NCBI RefSeq assembly: GCF_001422045.1
Contig: NZ_LMLW01000007.1
Coordinates: 496,001 to 560,000 of the forward strand
Origin: Sphingomonas sp. Leaf242
GTDB lineage: Bacteria > Pseudomonadota > Alphaproteobacteria > Sphingomonadales > Sphingomonadaceae
DNA: 64,000 nt
Direction of reading: 5' to 3'
The notes under the pieces are model-generated. The model ran no database searches. It was not told the DNA's origin and saw only the letters and a program-made list of their open reading frames with translations. Each line of letters begins with the position of its first letter. Position 1 is the stretch's first letter. This document shows positions 36,605 to 45,487 of the stretch, piece after piece. The position numbers and the translations under genes are program-made.

Positions 36605-37665
36605 GATGCCGCTCTCGGAAGTAACAGGCGGAGGACGGTCATTTCCGGCGTACCTTCCCGGGCGTATTGGACGATGCCGCCCATGTCTCGGGTGAGCTTG
36701 TCGACGAGCGCGAGACCAAGCCCCTGCCCTTCGCGACGGCCCGACACGAACGGATCGAACAGATGGTCGGCAATGTCGGCAGGCGCGCCTGGGCCGTTAT
36801 CGAAGATGCAGATCTCGATCGGGAGCGGCACGCGGGGCTTGCCCGGCGCGGCGCTGACGGTGATGCCGTGGCGGTAGGCAGTGGTCATCACGAGCCGCGG
36901 TTCGCGTTCGTTTCTAACAGCTTCGCGCGCGTTCTTGAGTAGGTTTATGACAATCTGGAGCAGGGCGTCGCGGTTGATCTGCGCCGGCGGGAGCGAGGGA
37001 TCGAAGCGTTCCTCGATCGTAATTCCGCGCGCGAACCCGGCGAGCGCAAGCCGGCGGGCGTGACCGAGCAGCGGATAGATGTTCTCGCTGGCGAGTGGCA
37101 GCGGCCGCGTGTCGCTGAAGTCCTGCATGCGGTCGATCAGCGCGGCGATGCGATCGACCTCGGTCACGATCAGCGTAGTGAGTTCGCCTGCGCCAAGTAG
37201 TTGGGCGGCACCGCGGATGCCGGACAGGGGGTTCTTGATCTCGTGGGCGAGCATCGCGGCCGCACCGACCGCCGCTCTGGCCCCGGCAGCACGATCTGCT
37301 GAATGCCCCAGTCGCCGAGACGTCGCCGCGGCGTGGAGCGTGATAGCTCGCCAGCCGGGATAGTCGGCAATCTGCGTTTCGGCGAAATCGACGCGGATCT
37401 TCACGCCGCGTGCGGTCGATATCTCGGTGTCGTAGACCGCCAGGCCGTGACCGTCGCGGTTTCGCGGATCGTCAGGCGGCGGGATGATCGCATCGAGCGG
37501 TTGGCCGATCATCAGCCGCTCGGAGAGGTTCAGCAATTGCTCGGCGAGCGCGTTGGCATGCGCGACGCGGTGGTCGGGATCGACGACGACGACCGCGACC
37601 GGGAGTGCGGCGAACAGCTCCGCAAAGCCTGGCCGCCCCCGGGATTGCGTATCAGGCAGCTGCAA
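36601..37665 (-). CDS. ntrB: Nitrogen regulation sensor histidine kinase NtrB (NR-II)
   Basis: Cytoplasmic kinase/phosphatase for NtrC, itself controlled by PII. The 354 residues hold a PAS domain (about 15-120), the H box [17 protein letters not shown] and ATPase motifs [18 protein letters not shown] and [12 protein letters not shown]. The start is TTG 37665, inside the end of dusB (14-base overlap); no better ATG or GTG precedes the PAS domain. No membrane segment is seen, as expected. Confidence 0.93.
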   Translation of the reverse strand: MQLPDTQSRGRPGFAELFAALPVAVVVVDPDHRVAHANALAEQLLNLSERLMIGQPLDAIIPPPDDPRNRDGHGLAVYDTEISTARGVKIRVDFAETQIADYPGWRAITLHAAATSRRLGHSADRAAGARAAVGAAAMLAHEIKNPLSGIRGAAQLLGAGELTTLIVTEVDRIAALIDRMQDFSDTRPLPLASENIYPLLGHARRLALAGFARGITIEERFDPSLPPAQINRDALLQIVINLLKNAREAVRNEREPRLVMTTAYRHGITVSAAPGKPRVPLPIEICIFDNGPGAPADIADHLFDPFVSGRREGQGLGLALVDKLTRDMGGIVQYAREGTPEMTVLRLLLPRAAS

Positions 37666-38650
37666 GTTCGCGCCAGGGAGCGTAGAACTCGGCCAGCATC
37701 GCCTTGACCTGCTTGGGATCGGGAACCTGGTTCACCTTGTTGCGGAACTCGGCCGAACCCGGCAGCCCCTTGGTATACCAGCCGATGTGCTTCCGGGCCA
37801 TGTTCACGCCGGTCTCGATCCCGTAATGTTCGAGCATCGCCTCGTAATGCCCTGCGATCGCGTCATATTGCTCGGTGATCGACGGATCTTCGATGCGACG
37901 GCCGGTGGCGAACCACTCCATCACCTGGCCGAGTACCCACGGGCGGCCGTAGCTGCCCCGACCGATCATCAGGCCATCGGCGCCGGACTGGTCCATCGCG
38001 GCTTCGGCGTCCTCGATTCCGCAGATGTCGCCGTTGACGATAACCGGGACGGTGACCGCGTCCTTGACCTTGCGGACGAAGCCCCAATCGGCGCTGCCCT
38101 TGTACATCTGGTTGCGTGTGCGGCCGTGGACGGTGATCAGCTTGATGCCGAGGTCTTCGGCGATGCGCGCGAGATCGGGCGCGTTGAGGCTGTCGTGGCA
38201 CCAGCCCATCCGCATCTTCAGCGTCACGGGGACGTCAACCGCCTTGACCGTCGCCTCGATGATCGCGCTGGCGAGCTTGGTGTCGCGCATCAGCGCCGAG
38301 CCCGCGTCGCCGTTGACGACTTTGCGCACCGGGCAGCCCATGTTGATGTCGATGATCGCGGCGCCACGATCCTGGCTGAGCTTGGCGGCCTCGCCCATCT
38401 CGTACGGGGTGCAGCCGATCAGTTGCATCGACACCGGTTCTTCCAGCCGATCCCATGCCGCCTTCTGCAACGACTGGCGCGTCTCGCGGATCGCCGCCTG
38501 GCTGGCGACCATTTCGGTGACGTTGAGGCCCGAGCCATAGCGTCGCACCAATGTACGGAACGGCATGTCGGTGACGCCGGTCATCGGTGCGAGCACGACG
38601 GGGCTTTCGATCCGGACGGGACCGATCTGGATAGGGGCAAGGTTGCGCAT
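37652..38650 (-). CDS. dusB: tRNA-dihydrouridine synthase (DusB/NifR3)
   Basis: Flavin enzyme reducing uridine to dihydrouridine in tRNA D-loops. The 332-residue protein has [15 protein letters not shown] at the N-terminus, the stretch [20 protein letters not shown] with the catalytic cysteine, [26 protein letters not shown] and [11 protein letters not shown]. It leads the nitrogen operon; this nifR3-ntrBC order is classical for alphaproteobacteria. It diverges from ispDF over 91 bases, so both promoters must lie there. Confidence 0.95.
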   Translation of the reverse strand: MRNLAPIQIGPVRIESPVVLAPMTGVTDMPFRTLVRRYGSGLNVTEMVASQAAIRETRQSLQKAAWDRLEEPVSMQLIGCTPYEMGEAAKLSQDRGAAIIDINMGCPVRKVVNGDAGSALMRDTKLASAIIEATVKAVDVPVTLKMRMGWCHDSLNAPDLARIAEDLGIKLITVHGRTRNQMYKGSADWGFVRKVKDAVTVPVIVNGDICGIEDAEAAMDQSGADGLMIGRGSYGRPWVLGQVMEWFATGRRIEDPSITEQYDAIAGHYEAMLEHYGIETGVNMARKHIGWYTKGLPGSAEFRNKVNQVPDPKQVKAMLAEFYAPWRELAAA

Positions 38651-38741
38651 GAATGTGCCTGAAAAAGAGGCATCCCCCTACCCTACCCCGCCAAATCAGG
38701 CAAGGCTGGCGAGCGCTCGGACGAAGCGCTAGGTGGCAGGC

Positions 38742-39890
38742 ATGGCATCAGCACAGCGTATCGTCGCGATCATCGTCGCCGCCGGAACTGGCGCGCGCGC
38801 GGGTGGATCAGTTCCCAAGCAGTTCGCGTCGATCGCTGGTCAGCCGATGATCGCCTATTCCCACGACGCGTTCGTGACGCATCCGGCGATCGCCGAAACG
38901 ATCGTCGTCGTCGCCGAGGGCCAGCAGGGCTTGGCGACCGCAGCATTGGGGGACGCGTCGATCGTGGTGGGCGGACTGACCCGGCGCGAGTCGGTTACCA
39001 ACGGCCTCGCGGCGGTCGGTGATGCGACGCATGTGCTGATCCACGACGCCGCCCGCCCCTTCCCGTCGCACGCCGTCATCGATTCGCTTGTCGCTGCCTT
39101 GAAGACTCGGGACGCGGCCGTTCCGGTGCTGCCGGTGACCGATACGCTCGCGCGCGGCAACGTCCTGCTCGGCGACATCGTGCCGCGCGCGGACCTCAAC
39201 CGGGTGCAGACTCCCCAGGCGTTTGCGGTGGAGGCCCTGCGCGCCGCGCATGCCGTCTGGCCCGCGGACGAAGAAGCGACCGACGACGCGCAGATGGTGC
39301 GACGACTTGGCGTCGGCGTCGCGTTGGTGCAGGGCTCGGCGATGCTCGAGAAAGTCACGCACCCAGAAGATTTCGCGGCCGCCGAAGCGCGTGTCGCGTA
39401 CGAAACCCGTACCGCGATGGGCTTCGACGTCCACCGGCTTGAAACCGGCGAGGAGCTCTGGCTCGGTGGCGTCCTGATCCCGCACGACAAGGGCCTGTCG
39501 GGGCATAGCGACGCCGACGTCGCGCTCCACGCGCTGACCGACGCGTTGCTGGGCACGATCGCGGCGGGCGATATCGGCACGCATTTCCCGCCGAGCGACC
39601 CGCAGTGGAAGGGCGCAGACTCCGCGCAGTTCCTCCAGCACGCCGCCAAGCTGATTGCCGACAAGCGCGGCCGGATCGATTTCGTCGACCTGACGATCAT
39701 GTGCGAGGCGCCGAAGATCGGGCCGCATCGTGCGGCTATGACCGCGCGGATCGCCGACCTGCTCGGGCTGACGCTCGACCGGGTCAGCGTCAAGGCGACG
39801 ACGACCGAACGGCTCGGCTTCACCGGGCGCGGCGAAGGCATTGCCGCACAGGCGGTTGCGACCATTCGGCTGCCCGGATCGCCGCTTTGA
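38742..39890 (+). CDS. ispDF: Bifunctional MEP cytidylyltransferase / MECDP synthase
   Basis: Two steps of the non-mevalonate isoprenoid pathway in one protein of 382 residues. The IspD half (to about 225) has AIIVAAGTGARAGGSVPKQF, HDAARPF and RVQTPQAF. The IspF half has GFDVHRLETGEELWLGGV (metal Asp-x-His), GLSGHSDADVALHALTDAL, and the segment KATTTERLGFTGRGEGIA. Fusion of the two is common in alphaproteobacteria. ATG 38742 follows AGGTGG at good spacing; a GTG nine bases upstream is less likely. Its stop overlaps the next start (TTGA). Confidence 0.96.
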   Translation: MASAQRIVAIIVAAGTGARAGGSVPKQFASIAGQPMIAYSHDAFVTHPAIAETIVVVAEGQQGLATAALGDASIVVGGLTRRESVTNGLAAVGDATHVLIHDAARPFPSHAVIDSLVAALKTRDAAVPVLPVTDTLARGNVLLGDIVPRADLNRVQTPQAFAVEALRAAHAVWPADEEATDDAQMVRRLGVGVALVQGSAMLEKVTHPEDFAAAEARVAYETRTAMGFDVHRLETGEELWLGGVLIPHDKGLSGHSDADVALHALTDALLGTIAAGDIGTHFPPSDPQWKGADSAQFLQHAAKLIADKRGRIDFVDLTIMCEAPKIGPHRAAMTARIADLLGLTLDRVSVKATTTERLGFTGRGEGIAAQAVATIRLPGSPL

Positions 39891-40411
39891 AGATCGTCGC
39901 CGCGCTTGCCGCGATCGCGCTCCTTGCCAGCCCGGCCGTCGCGCAACAGCGCTGCATCACCGGACCCGAGGCCGAGTCGCTGACGCTCGTCGCGATGCCC
40001 GACATCCTGCGCGAGACCGGACGTGTCTGCGCGGCACAGCTTCCCGCCGCAAGCCTCATCCGGTCGCAGTCGAGTGCGCTGATCGACCGGTATCAGATCG
40101 AGTCCGACCGGGCCTGGCCGGCGGCCCGCGCGGCGATCGTCAAGCTCAGCGATCCGGCCGTGGACGCGATGCTTGATTCGGAGTTTGCGCGACCACTGCT
40201 GACGACGCTGCTGGTGCCGCAGATCGTCGGGCGGATTGCGACGCGCGATTGCGGGACGATCGACCGGATGGTCACGCTGCTCCAGCCCTTGCCACCGCGC
40301 AACACCGCGGGCATCGTCGTCGAGACGTTGCGGTACCTCAAATCCCAGAAGTCGCGCAGCGGTGATATCGCCGCGGTGGCGACGCTGCTCTGCCCGGTGG
40401 AGACTCGCTGA
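39887..40411 (+). CDS. Hypothetical secreted protein
   Basis: A 174-residue protein whose TTG start overlaps the ispDF stop. It begins with a clear signal peptide (KIVAALAAIALLASPAVAQQ). The mature part is mostly helical with four cysteines (RCITGP, VCAAQL, DCGTID, LLCPVE) that could form two disulphides. No family recognised. It lies between ispDF and cinA with coupled junctions on both sides (TTGA and TGATG), so it is cotranscribed with housekeeping genes. Confidence 0.7.
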   Translation: MKIVAALAAIALLASPAVAQQRCITGPEAESLTLVAMPDILRETGRVCAAQLPAASLIRSQSSALIDRYQIESDRAWPAARAAIVKLSDPAVDAMLDSEFARPLLTTLLVPQIVGRIATRDCGTIDRMVTLLQPLPPRNTAGIVVETLRYLKSQKSRSGDIAAVATLLCPVETR

Positions 40412-40926
40412 TGGATACGATCCTTCCCGCCGAACTGGTCGACGCCGCGCGTAAAGTTGTCGAGCAGAACCGTGCGATCGGCCGCAGGGTCGCGGTTGCG
40501 GAAAGCTGCACCGGAGGACTAGTCGCTGCCGCATTGACCGAGATCCCCGGATCGTCCGACGTGTTCGAGGTAGGCTTCGTCACCTATTCCAACGCAGCCA
40601 AGCTCGGAGTGCTGAAGATCAGTTCGGACGTGCTCGAAACGTTCGGCGCGGTCTCGATCGCGGTCGCGTGGAGCATGGCGCAGGCCGCCCTCAAGCAGTC
40701 GGGCGCTGATATCGCCGTGGCCATCACCGGCGTTGCAGGCCCCGGTGGCGGTTCGCTCAAGAAGCCGGTCGGCACTGTCGTGTTCGGCCGTGCCGAAAAG
40801 GGCCGCGACCCGTCCGACGTCCACGCCGATCGCAAGGATTTCGGCGATCTCGGCCGTGGTGGTATCCGGCTTCAGGCGGCTTTGTGCGCGCTCGAACTCT
40901 TGCTTCCGGACGCTTCGGCCCCGTAA
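40411..40926 (+). CDS. CinA-family protein, nicotinamide-nucleotide amidase type
   Basis: A 171-residue protein matching only the C-terminal domain of CinA (PncC/YgaD type), which deamidates NMN to nicotinate mononucleotide. Motifs: VAVAESCTGGLVAAALTEIP with the active-site serine, then FVTYSNAAKLGVL and AVAITGVAGPGGG. The last third is unusual (KGRDPSDVHADRKDFGDLGR). Its last 55 bases overlap the convergent ratA gene. The N-terminal competence-type domain of full CinA is absent, as in many Proteobacteria. Confidence 0.9.
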   Translation: MDTILPAELVDAARKVVEQNRAIGRRVAVAESCTGGLVAAALTEIPGSSDVFEVGFVTYSNAAKLGVLKISSDVLETFGAVSIAVAWSMAQAALKQSGADIAVAITGVAGPGGGSLKKPVGTVVFGRAEKGRDPSDVHADRKDFGDLGRGGIRLQAALCALELLLPDASAP

Positions 40927-41345
40927 AGTTCGGCGGCGCGCGTCTCGAACGCCCCGATCATCTTCCGGAGTGCAGCGCCGAACACCTGTCCGGCGATCAT
41001 CTCGAACATCCGGTTCTTGAACGCGAAGTCGACGGTGAAATCGACCGCGCAGCCCTGCGGCTCGGGACGGAAATGCCACTCGTTGCGCAGATACTTGAGC
41101 GGGCCATCGACGTAATCGACGGTGAGTTCGCTCGGCCGGACCTTCTGCACGCGCGACGTGAACGTCTCGCGCAGGCCCTTGAAGCCGACGATCATGTCGG
41201 CGAGCGTCTCCGTCTCGCTGTTCGAGCGCACGCGCATCGCGCTGACCCAGGGCAGGAATTCGGCATAGCGACCGACATCGGCGACCAGGTCGAACATCTG
41301 CTCAGGCGTGTAGGGCAAATGGCGCGTTTCCGAATGCTTCGGCAT
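40872..41345 (-). CDS. ratA: RatA/COQ10-type START-domain protein
   Basis: A 157-residue protein of the polyketide-cyclase/START fold: [20 protein letters not shown] is typical, then VADVGRYAEFLPW and DGPLKYLRNEWHF. E. coli RatA was described as a ribosome-binding toxin, while eukaryotic COQ10 binds ubiquinone; in alphaproteobacteria next to lipA the quinone role seems more likely. No antitoxin gene is adjacent (ratB is absent). Its start is coupled to lipA (TGATG), and its 3-prime end overlaps cinA by 55 bases. The C-terminal tail (about 18 residues, Ser/Ala/Lys) encoded in the overlap looks dispensable. Confidence 0.88.
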   Translation of the reverse strand: MPKHSETRHLPYTPEQMFDLVADVGRYAEFLPWVSAMRVRSNSETETLADMIVGFKGLRETFTSRVQKVRPSELTVDYVDGPLKYLRNEWHFRPEPQGCAVDFTVDFAFKNRMFEMIAGQVFGAALRKMIGAFETRAAELYGAEASGSKSSSAHKAA

Positions 41346-42271
41346 CAGATGCGCGCGACGCCCAGCTTGGCATCGCGGTTTTCGCGCAACCGCTCGAAGT
41401 CATCCCCAGCATGATAACTCGACCGCGTCAGCGGCGACGATGCGACCAGCAGGAACCCCTTCGCGCGCGCGATCGAGGCATAGGCATCGAACGCCTTGGG
41501 CGGCACGAACTCGGCAACCTTGGCATGGCGCGGCGTCGGCTGCAGATACTGGCCCATCGTCAGGAAATCGATGTCGGCGCAGCGCATGTCGTCCATCACC
41601 TGATGGATCTCGAGACGCTCCTCGCCGAGCCCGAGCATAACGCCCGACTTGGTGAAGATCGACGGATCGTGGCGCTTGACGCTCTCCAGCAATCGCAGCG
41701 ACGCGTAGTAGCGCGCACCTGGGCGGATCGTCGGATACAGCCGCGGCACCGTCTCGAGATTGTGATTGTAGACGTCGGGACGCGCCTCGACGATCGACTC
41801 GATCGCAGCCTGCGCCTTGTTGCGGAAGTCGGGCGTGAGGATCTCGATCGTCGTCGTCGGGTTCGACGCGCGGATCGCCTGGATGACCTTTACGAATTGC
41901 GACGCGCCGCCATCGGGGAGGTCGTCGCGATCGACCGAGGTGATGACGATGTGGTTGAGGCCCATCTGCGCGGCCGCATCGGCCACGTTCTGCGGCTCCA
42001 TCCGATCGACCGCGCGTGGCATGCCGGTCTTGACGTTGCAGAACGCGCACGCCCGCGTGCAGGTGTCGCCGAGGATCATGACCGTCGCGTGCTTCTTCGA
42101 CCAGCATTCGCCGATGTTCGGGCAAGCCGCCTCTTCGCACACCGTCGTGAGGCTTTTGGAGCGCATCAACTCTCGCGTCTTTGCGAAGCCAGCGGAGGTC
42201 GGCGCCTTGACGCGGATCCAGTCGGGCTTGCGCGCACGGACCGGCGCAGCCATCGGGGTCATGTCGTTCAT
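41345..42271 (-). CDS. lipA: Lipoyl synthase
   Basis: Radical SAM enzyme inserting sulphur at C6 and C8 of the octanoyl group on lipoyl domains. The 308-residue protein has both iron-sulphur clusters: auxiliary [12 protein letters not shown] and radical [11 protein letters not shown], and the C-terminal [10 protein letters not shown] with the conserved serine. ATG 42271 gives [20 protein letters not shown], the normal opening; a longer frame to 42361 has no support. Operon with ratA. It diverges from the carbonic anhydrase gene over 153 bases. Confidence 0.96.
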   Translation of the reverse strand: MNDMTPMAAPVRARKPDWIRVKAPTSAGFAKTRELMRSKSLTTVCEEAACPNIGECWSKKHATVMILGDTCTRACAFCNVKTGMPRAVDRMEPQNVADAAAQMGLNHIVITSVDRDDLPDGGASQFVKVIQAIRASNPTTTIEILTPDFRNKAQAAIESIVEARPDVYNHNLETVPRLYPTIRPGARYYASLRLLESVKRHDPSIFTKSGVMLGLGEERLEIHQVMDDMRCADIDFLTMGQYLQPTPRHAKVAEFVPPKAFDAYASIARAKGFLLVASSPLTRSSYHAGDDFERLRENRDAKLGVARI

Positions 42272-42372
42272 GCACGCCAGATAGCCCCGCCCTGCCGTTG
42301 AGACAATGGCGGCGGACGCCGTCGGCGGGTTGGAACCATCGGACGAACCGGATAAAATCATGGAACCAGTTT

Positions 42373-42396
42373 CAACATGACAAGTTTTTCATGTTG
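42373..42396. promoter_or_regulatory. Inverted repeat CAACATG-N10-CATGTTG upstream of carbonic anhydrase
   Basis: A perfect 7-base inverted repeat with a 10-base T-rich spacer, 28 bases before the GTG start of the carbonic anhydrase gene in the lipA/can divergent region. It could be an operator or a hairpin in the mRNA leader. The surrounding DNA is AT-richer than average. Confidence 0.4.
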
Positions 42397-42424
42397 CATC
42401 GCAAACTGATATGGAAGGCTAACC

Positions 42425-43087
42425 GTGCCAACTCACTTTCCGGAAATGATCGAAGGCTATCACCGCTTCAAGGACGGCCCCTGGGAAGCGCAGCGCGAGC
42501 GCTGGAAGGAACTGCAGGAAGGCCAGAGCCCGAAGGTGATGATCATCGCGTGTTCCGACAGCCGCGTCGAACCCGCGCAGATCTTCGACACGCTCCCCGG
42601 CGAGGTGTTCGTCGTCCGCAACGTCGCCAATCTGGTCCCGCCCTACGAGACCGGTGGCGGCCATCACGGCGTGTCGGCGGCCATCGAGTTCGCCGTTACG
42701 CAGCTGAAGGTCGAAGAGATCGTCGTGATGGGCCATGAGAAGTGCGGCGGCTGCAAGGCCGCGCTGACGCAGGCCTTTGCCGACGCGGACCATGGCGCTG
42801 GCGGCTTCGTGTCTGACTGGGTGAGCTTGCTCGACGGCGCGCGCGAGAAGGTCATCGCCAAGTATGGCGACAGCGACCAGGCGGGCCGTGAGATGGAACT
42901 CGAGTCCGTTCGAACCTCGATCGCCAATCTGCGCACCTTCCCGTTCGTCAGAAGGGCCGAGGCCGCCGGCAGGCTGGCGCTCCGCGGTGCCTATTTCGGC
43001 ATCGACAAGGGCCAGATGCTGCTGCTCAACGCGGACGACGAGTTCATCCAGGCCGATGCACCAGAGGCCAAATCCGCGAAAGCCTGA
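42425..43087 (+). CDS. can: Beta-class carbonic anhydrase
   Basis: Interconverts CO2 and bicarbonate; cytoplasmic. The 220-residue protein has the zinc ligands in IIACSDSRVEP (Cys, with the Asp-Arg dyad) and MGHEKCGGCKAAL (His, Cys), plus VVRNVANLVPPYE. The start is GTG 42425, supported by GGAAGG six bases upstream; the next ATG (42446) has no such site. It is probably a single-gene unit, ending five bases from the convergent PPK2 gene. Confidence 0.94.
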   Translation: MPTHFPEMIEGYHRFKDGPWEAQRERWKELQEGQSPKVMIIACSDSRVEPAQIFDTLPGEVFVVRNVANLVPPYETGGGHHGVSAAIEFAVTQLKVEEIVVMGHEKCGGCKAALTQAFADADHGAGGFVSDWVSLLDGAREKVIAKYGDSDQAGREMELESVRTSIANLRTFPFVRRAEAAGRLALRGAYFGIDKGQMLLLNADDEFIQADAPEAKSAKA

Positions 43088-43091
43088 CGCG

Positions 43092-43868
43092 TCAGCGAAG
43101 GCCTAACGCCTTCTCCGCCACGCGCTTGACCTTCGGGTCGAGCGGTGGCGGCACCATCGAAACCCCCGCTTCGAGGCGGTCCGCGATCAGCGTCAGCGCG
43201 GCGATTCGGGCCGCCTTCTTGTCGTTGCCGTCGATCACCGTCCAGGGCGCGGTCGCGGTGTCGGTGCGCGCGAACATCTCGGCCATCGCCTCCAGATAGT
43301 CTTCACGGCGCGACCGGTTGTGGAAATCGTCGAGCCCGGTCTTCCAGTGCTTCCACGGATCGTCGAGCCGCGCCTTCAATCGCCGGTCCTGCTCCTTCTG
43401 CGTGGTGTGGATGAACAGCTTGATGAGGGTAGTACCGCTCTCGACCTGCTGTGCCTCGAACGCGTTGATCTCGTCATAGCCGTGGCGCCATTCGGTCTCG
43501 CTGGCGAACCCCTCAACACGCTCGACCAGCACGCGGCCGTACCAGCTGCGATCGAACACCGCGATGTTGCCGTTGGCGGGCAGACGGTTCCAGAAGCGCC
43601 AGAGGAAATGGTGCGCCTTCTCGTCCGCGGTTGGCGCCGAGATCGGCCAGACCTTGTAGTTGCGCGGATCCCATTCGGCCGACAGTCGCTGGATGATGCC
43701 GCCCTTCCCCGCCGCGTCCCAGCCCTCGAACATCACGATCGCGCGCGTACCGCCGACGATGTGCGCGACCTGAATATGCTCGAGCCGCTTTTGCAGCGCG
43801 GCGAGGTCGTGCTTGTACTTGCCGTCGTATTCGTCGCCAGCTTCGTAATCGGCCAGGTGTATCGTCAT
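43092..43868 (-). CDS. Polyphosphate kinase 2 family protein
   Basis: A 258-residue PPK2 domain: Walker A FEGWDAAGKGGIIQRL, Walker B-like VFDRSWYGRVLVERVEGF, and lid segment TTQKEQDRRLKARLDDPWKHW. PPK2 enzymes phosphorylate nucleotides with polyphosphate. The sequence style (APTADEKAHHFLWRFWNRLP) looks like the AMP-phosphorylating class II type; the class is my judgement by eye. It is coupled to the upstream APC permease gene by a 4-base overlap, an association whose meaning is unknown. PPK1 and Ppx genes lie 6-9 kb away. Confidence 0.9.
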   Translation of the reverse strand: MTIHLADYEAGDEYDGKYKHDLAALQKRLEHIQVAHIVGGTRAIVMFEGWDAAGKGGIIQRLSAEWDPRNYKVWPISAPTADEKAHHFLWRFWNRLPANGNIAVFDRSWYGRVLVERVEGFASETEWRHGYDEINAFEAQQVESGTTLIKLFIHTTQKEQDRRLKARLDDPWKHWKTGLDDFHNRSRREDYLEAMAEMFARTDTATAPWTVIDGNDKKAARIAALTLIADRLEAGVSMVPPPLDPKVKRVAEKALGLR

Positions 43869-45271
43869 GCATCACGCTCCGTCGTAAGGGTCGGGATCTG
43901 AACGTTCCAGGCGCCGCGACGACGCAGGACGAACCAATAATAGGCGATCGACAACAGGATTTGCGCGCCCGTCATGATCAGACCGGGGCGCCCCTCCTCG
44001 AGATCGAGCCAGCTCGTCCAGCATACATAGCCGAGCGCGAGTAGCGTTACGGCCGGAGCGAGTGGGTAGAGCGGCATCTGGTAGGGAGCGTGGCCCGTCT
44101 TGCCGGTTCGCCTGCCGACCATCGCCGCGACGCAGATGCCCGCGTAGATCGCGACGAGGCCAGTACCGCTGAGCACCAGCAGCAACTGGAGCGGCAGAAA
44201 GCACGCGACGATCCCGAACCCGCCGACCAGCACTGTGCCGACCCAGGGGGAGCCGAACTTCGGGTGGACCTGCGTCATCCACCGATCGAGCGGGCGCCCC
44301 CAGCTCCCGTCGCGCGCGGTGCCGTAGAAGAAGCGCGCGCAGGCGAGGATGCAGGCGATCACCGCGTTGACGATCGCGACGACGACGCCGATCGAGATCC
44401 AGTTCGCGGTCGTGGTGCCGCTGCGTAGGGCGACGAGCAGGCCGAACGGGTCGCCGGCGGTGAGAGTGGCGTGGAGATCCGGCGCGCCGGCCAGGACCGC
44501 GACGATCGGGATGCCCTCGAACAGCAGCGTCAGCGCGAGCGAGGCCATGATCGCGCGCGCGATCAGTCGGGGTGCGTCGAGCATCTCCTCGCCGAAATAC
44601 ACCGCCGCGCCATAGCCATTGAGCGCGAAGATCGCGATCGAGGTAGCGAGGCCGATCGAAGCGGCGGACGCGGGAACGAGATTGGCTCCTTGCGGCATTA
44701 CCGGGTGGAGGAGCAGGTCGCCGATCGGGCGGACGGTATCGGCGAACCCGAGCCAGACGACCGCGAGGATGGCGAGCATCTCGACCAGCAGGAAGAGCCC
44801 GGTAAGCCAGGCATTCACCTTGATCTGGAGGATCGCGACGAGCGTCGACCCTGCGACCACGGCGATCGCGACGGGGATCTGCGGCAGGCCGGGGACCAAC
44901 GTGCCGAGCACCGCGCTGACGCCCAGGCCTGCGACCGGGGGGAAGAGCAGGTTGTTGAAAACGTTGACGCCGAGCATGACGAACCCCGCCATCGGTCCGA
45001 GCGTATGCGCGACCGCGACATACTCGCCACCTGCGACCGGCCAGGCGGAGGATAGCTCGGCGTAGACAAATGCGGTGGCGACGCAGACGAGTCCGGCGAG
45101 CAGCGTTGCCCACACCGCGCCGGTGCCGGCGACCTGGAGCATGCCGGGGACGATGACGAACACCGACGATGCCGGGGTCGCGACGGAGAGGGTGAGGAAC
45201 AGGACGCCCGTGACGCCGAGGCTGCGGACGAGGCTTGGCGCAGCCGCCGGTGTCATCTGATCGTCGCGCAT
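43865..45271 (-). CDS. APC-superfamily amino acid permease
   Basis: Inner-membrane transporter of 468 residues with about 12-13 hydrophobic segments; the first helix region GVTGVLFLTLSVATPASSVF has the unwound-helix glycines of the family, followed by AFVYAELSSAWPVAGGEYVAVAHT. The substrate is probably an amino acid or amine and cannot be read from sequence. ATG 45271 is preceded by AGGGGTTGG on the minus strand. It is the first gene of a two-gene unit with PPK2 and is separated from the upstream aspS by a long palindromic repeat. Confidence 0.88.
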   Translation of the reverse strand: MRDDQMTPAAAPSLVRSLGVTGVLFLTLSVATPASSVFVIVPGMLQVAGTGAVWATLLAGLVCVATAFVYAELSSAWPVAGGEYVAVAHTLGPMAGFVMLGVNVFNNLLFPPVAGLGVSAVLGTLVPGLPQIPVAIAVVAGSTLVAILQIKVNAWLTGLFLLVEMLAILAVVWLGFADTVRPIGDLLLHPVMPQGANLVPASAASIGLATSIAIFALNGYGAAVYFGEEMLDAPRLIARAIMASLALTLLFEGIPIVAVLAGAPDLHATLTAGDPFGLLVALRSGTTTANWISIGVVVAIVNAVIACILACARFFYGTARDGSWGRPLDRWMTQVHPKFGSPWVGTVLVGGFGIVACFLPLQLLLVLSGTGLVAIYAGICVAAMVGRRTGKTGHAPYQMPLYPLAPAVTLLALGYVCWTSWLDLEEGRPGLIMTGAQILLSIAYYWFVLRRRGAWNVQIPTLTTERDA

Positions 45272-45333
45272 GCCAACCCCTTATCGTGCAGGGGTATTTG
45301 CACGGTTGAGGGGGTTGAGGAAGCGTAGGTCGT

Positions 45334-45483
45334 CTTTCCCTCGCCCCTTCGGGGAGAGGGAGGGGCACGCCCGCGCTTGCGGGTGGGAGGGTGAGGGGAA
45401 GTTGGCGCGCACCAACCGCCCCTAACCCTCCCGTTGCCAAGCGGTTCCTCCTTCCCTCTCCCCGTAGGGGCGAGGGACAGAGA
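45334..45483. repeat. Intergenic palindromic repeat unit C
   Basis: About 150 bases after the aspS stop. The left arm TCCCTCGCCCCTTCGGGGAG and the right arm CTCCCCGTAGGGGCGAGGGA pair, and each also holds a short hairpin (CCCCTTCGGGG, CCCCGTAGGGG). Inner arms GGGAGGGTGAGGGG and CCCCTAACCCTCCC pair in turn. No reading frame of note inside. Confidence 0.75.
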
Positions 45484-45487
45484 GACG

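Noticed and set aside
40872..41345. Toxin-antitoxin system based on ratA
   Set aside because: No ratB or other antitoxin next to it; linkage with lipA and similarity to COQ10 point to a quinone-related role.
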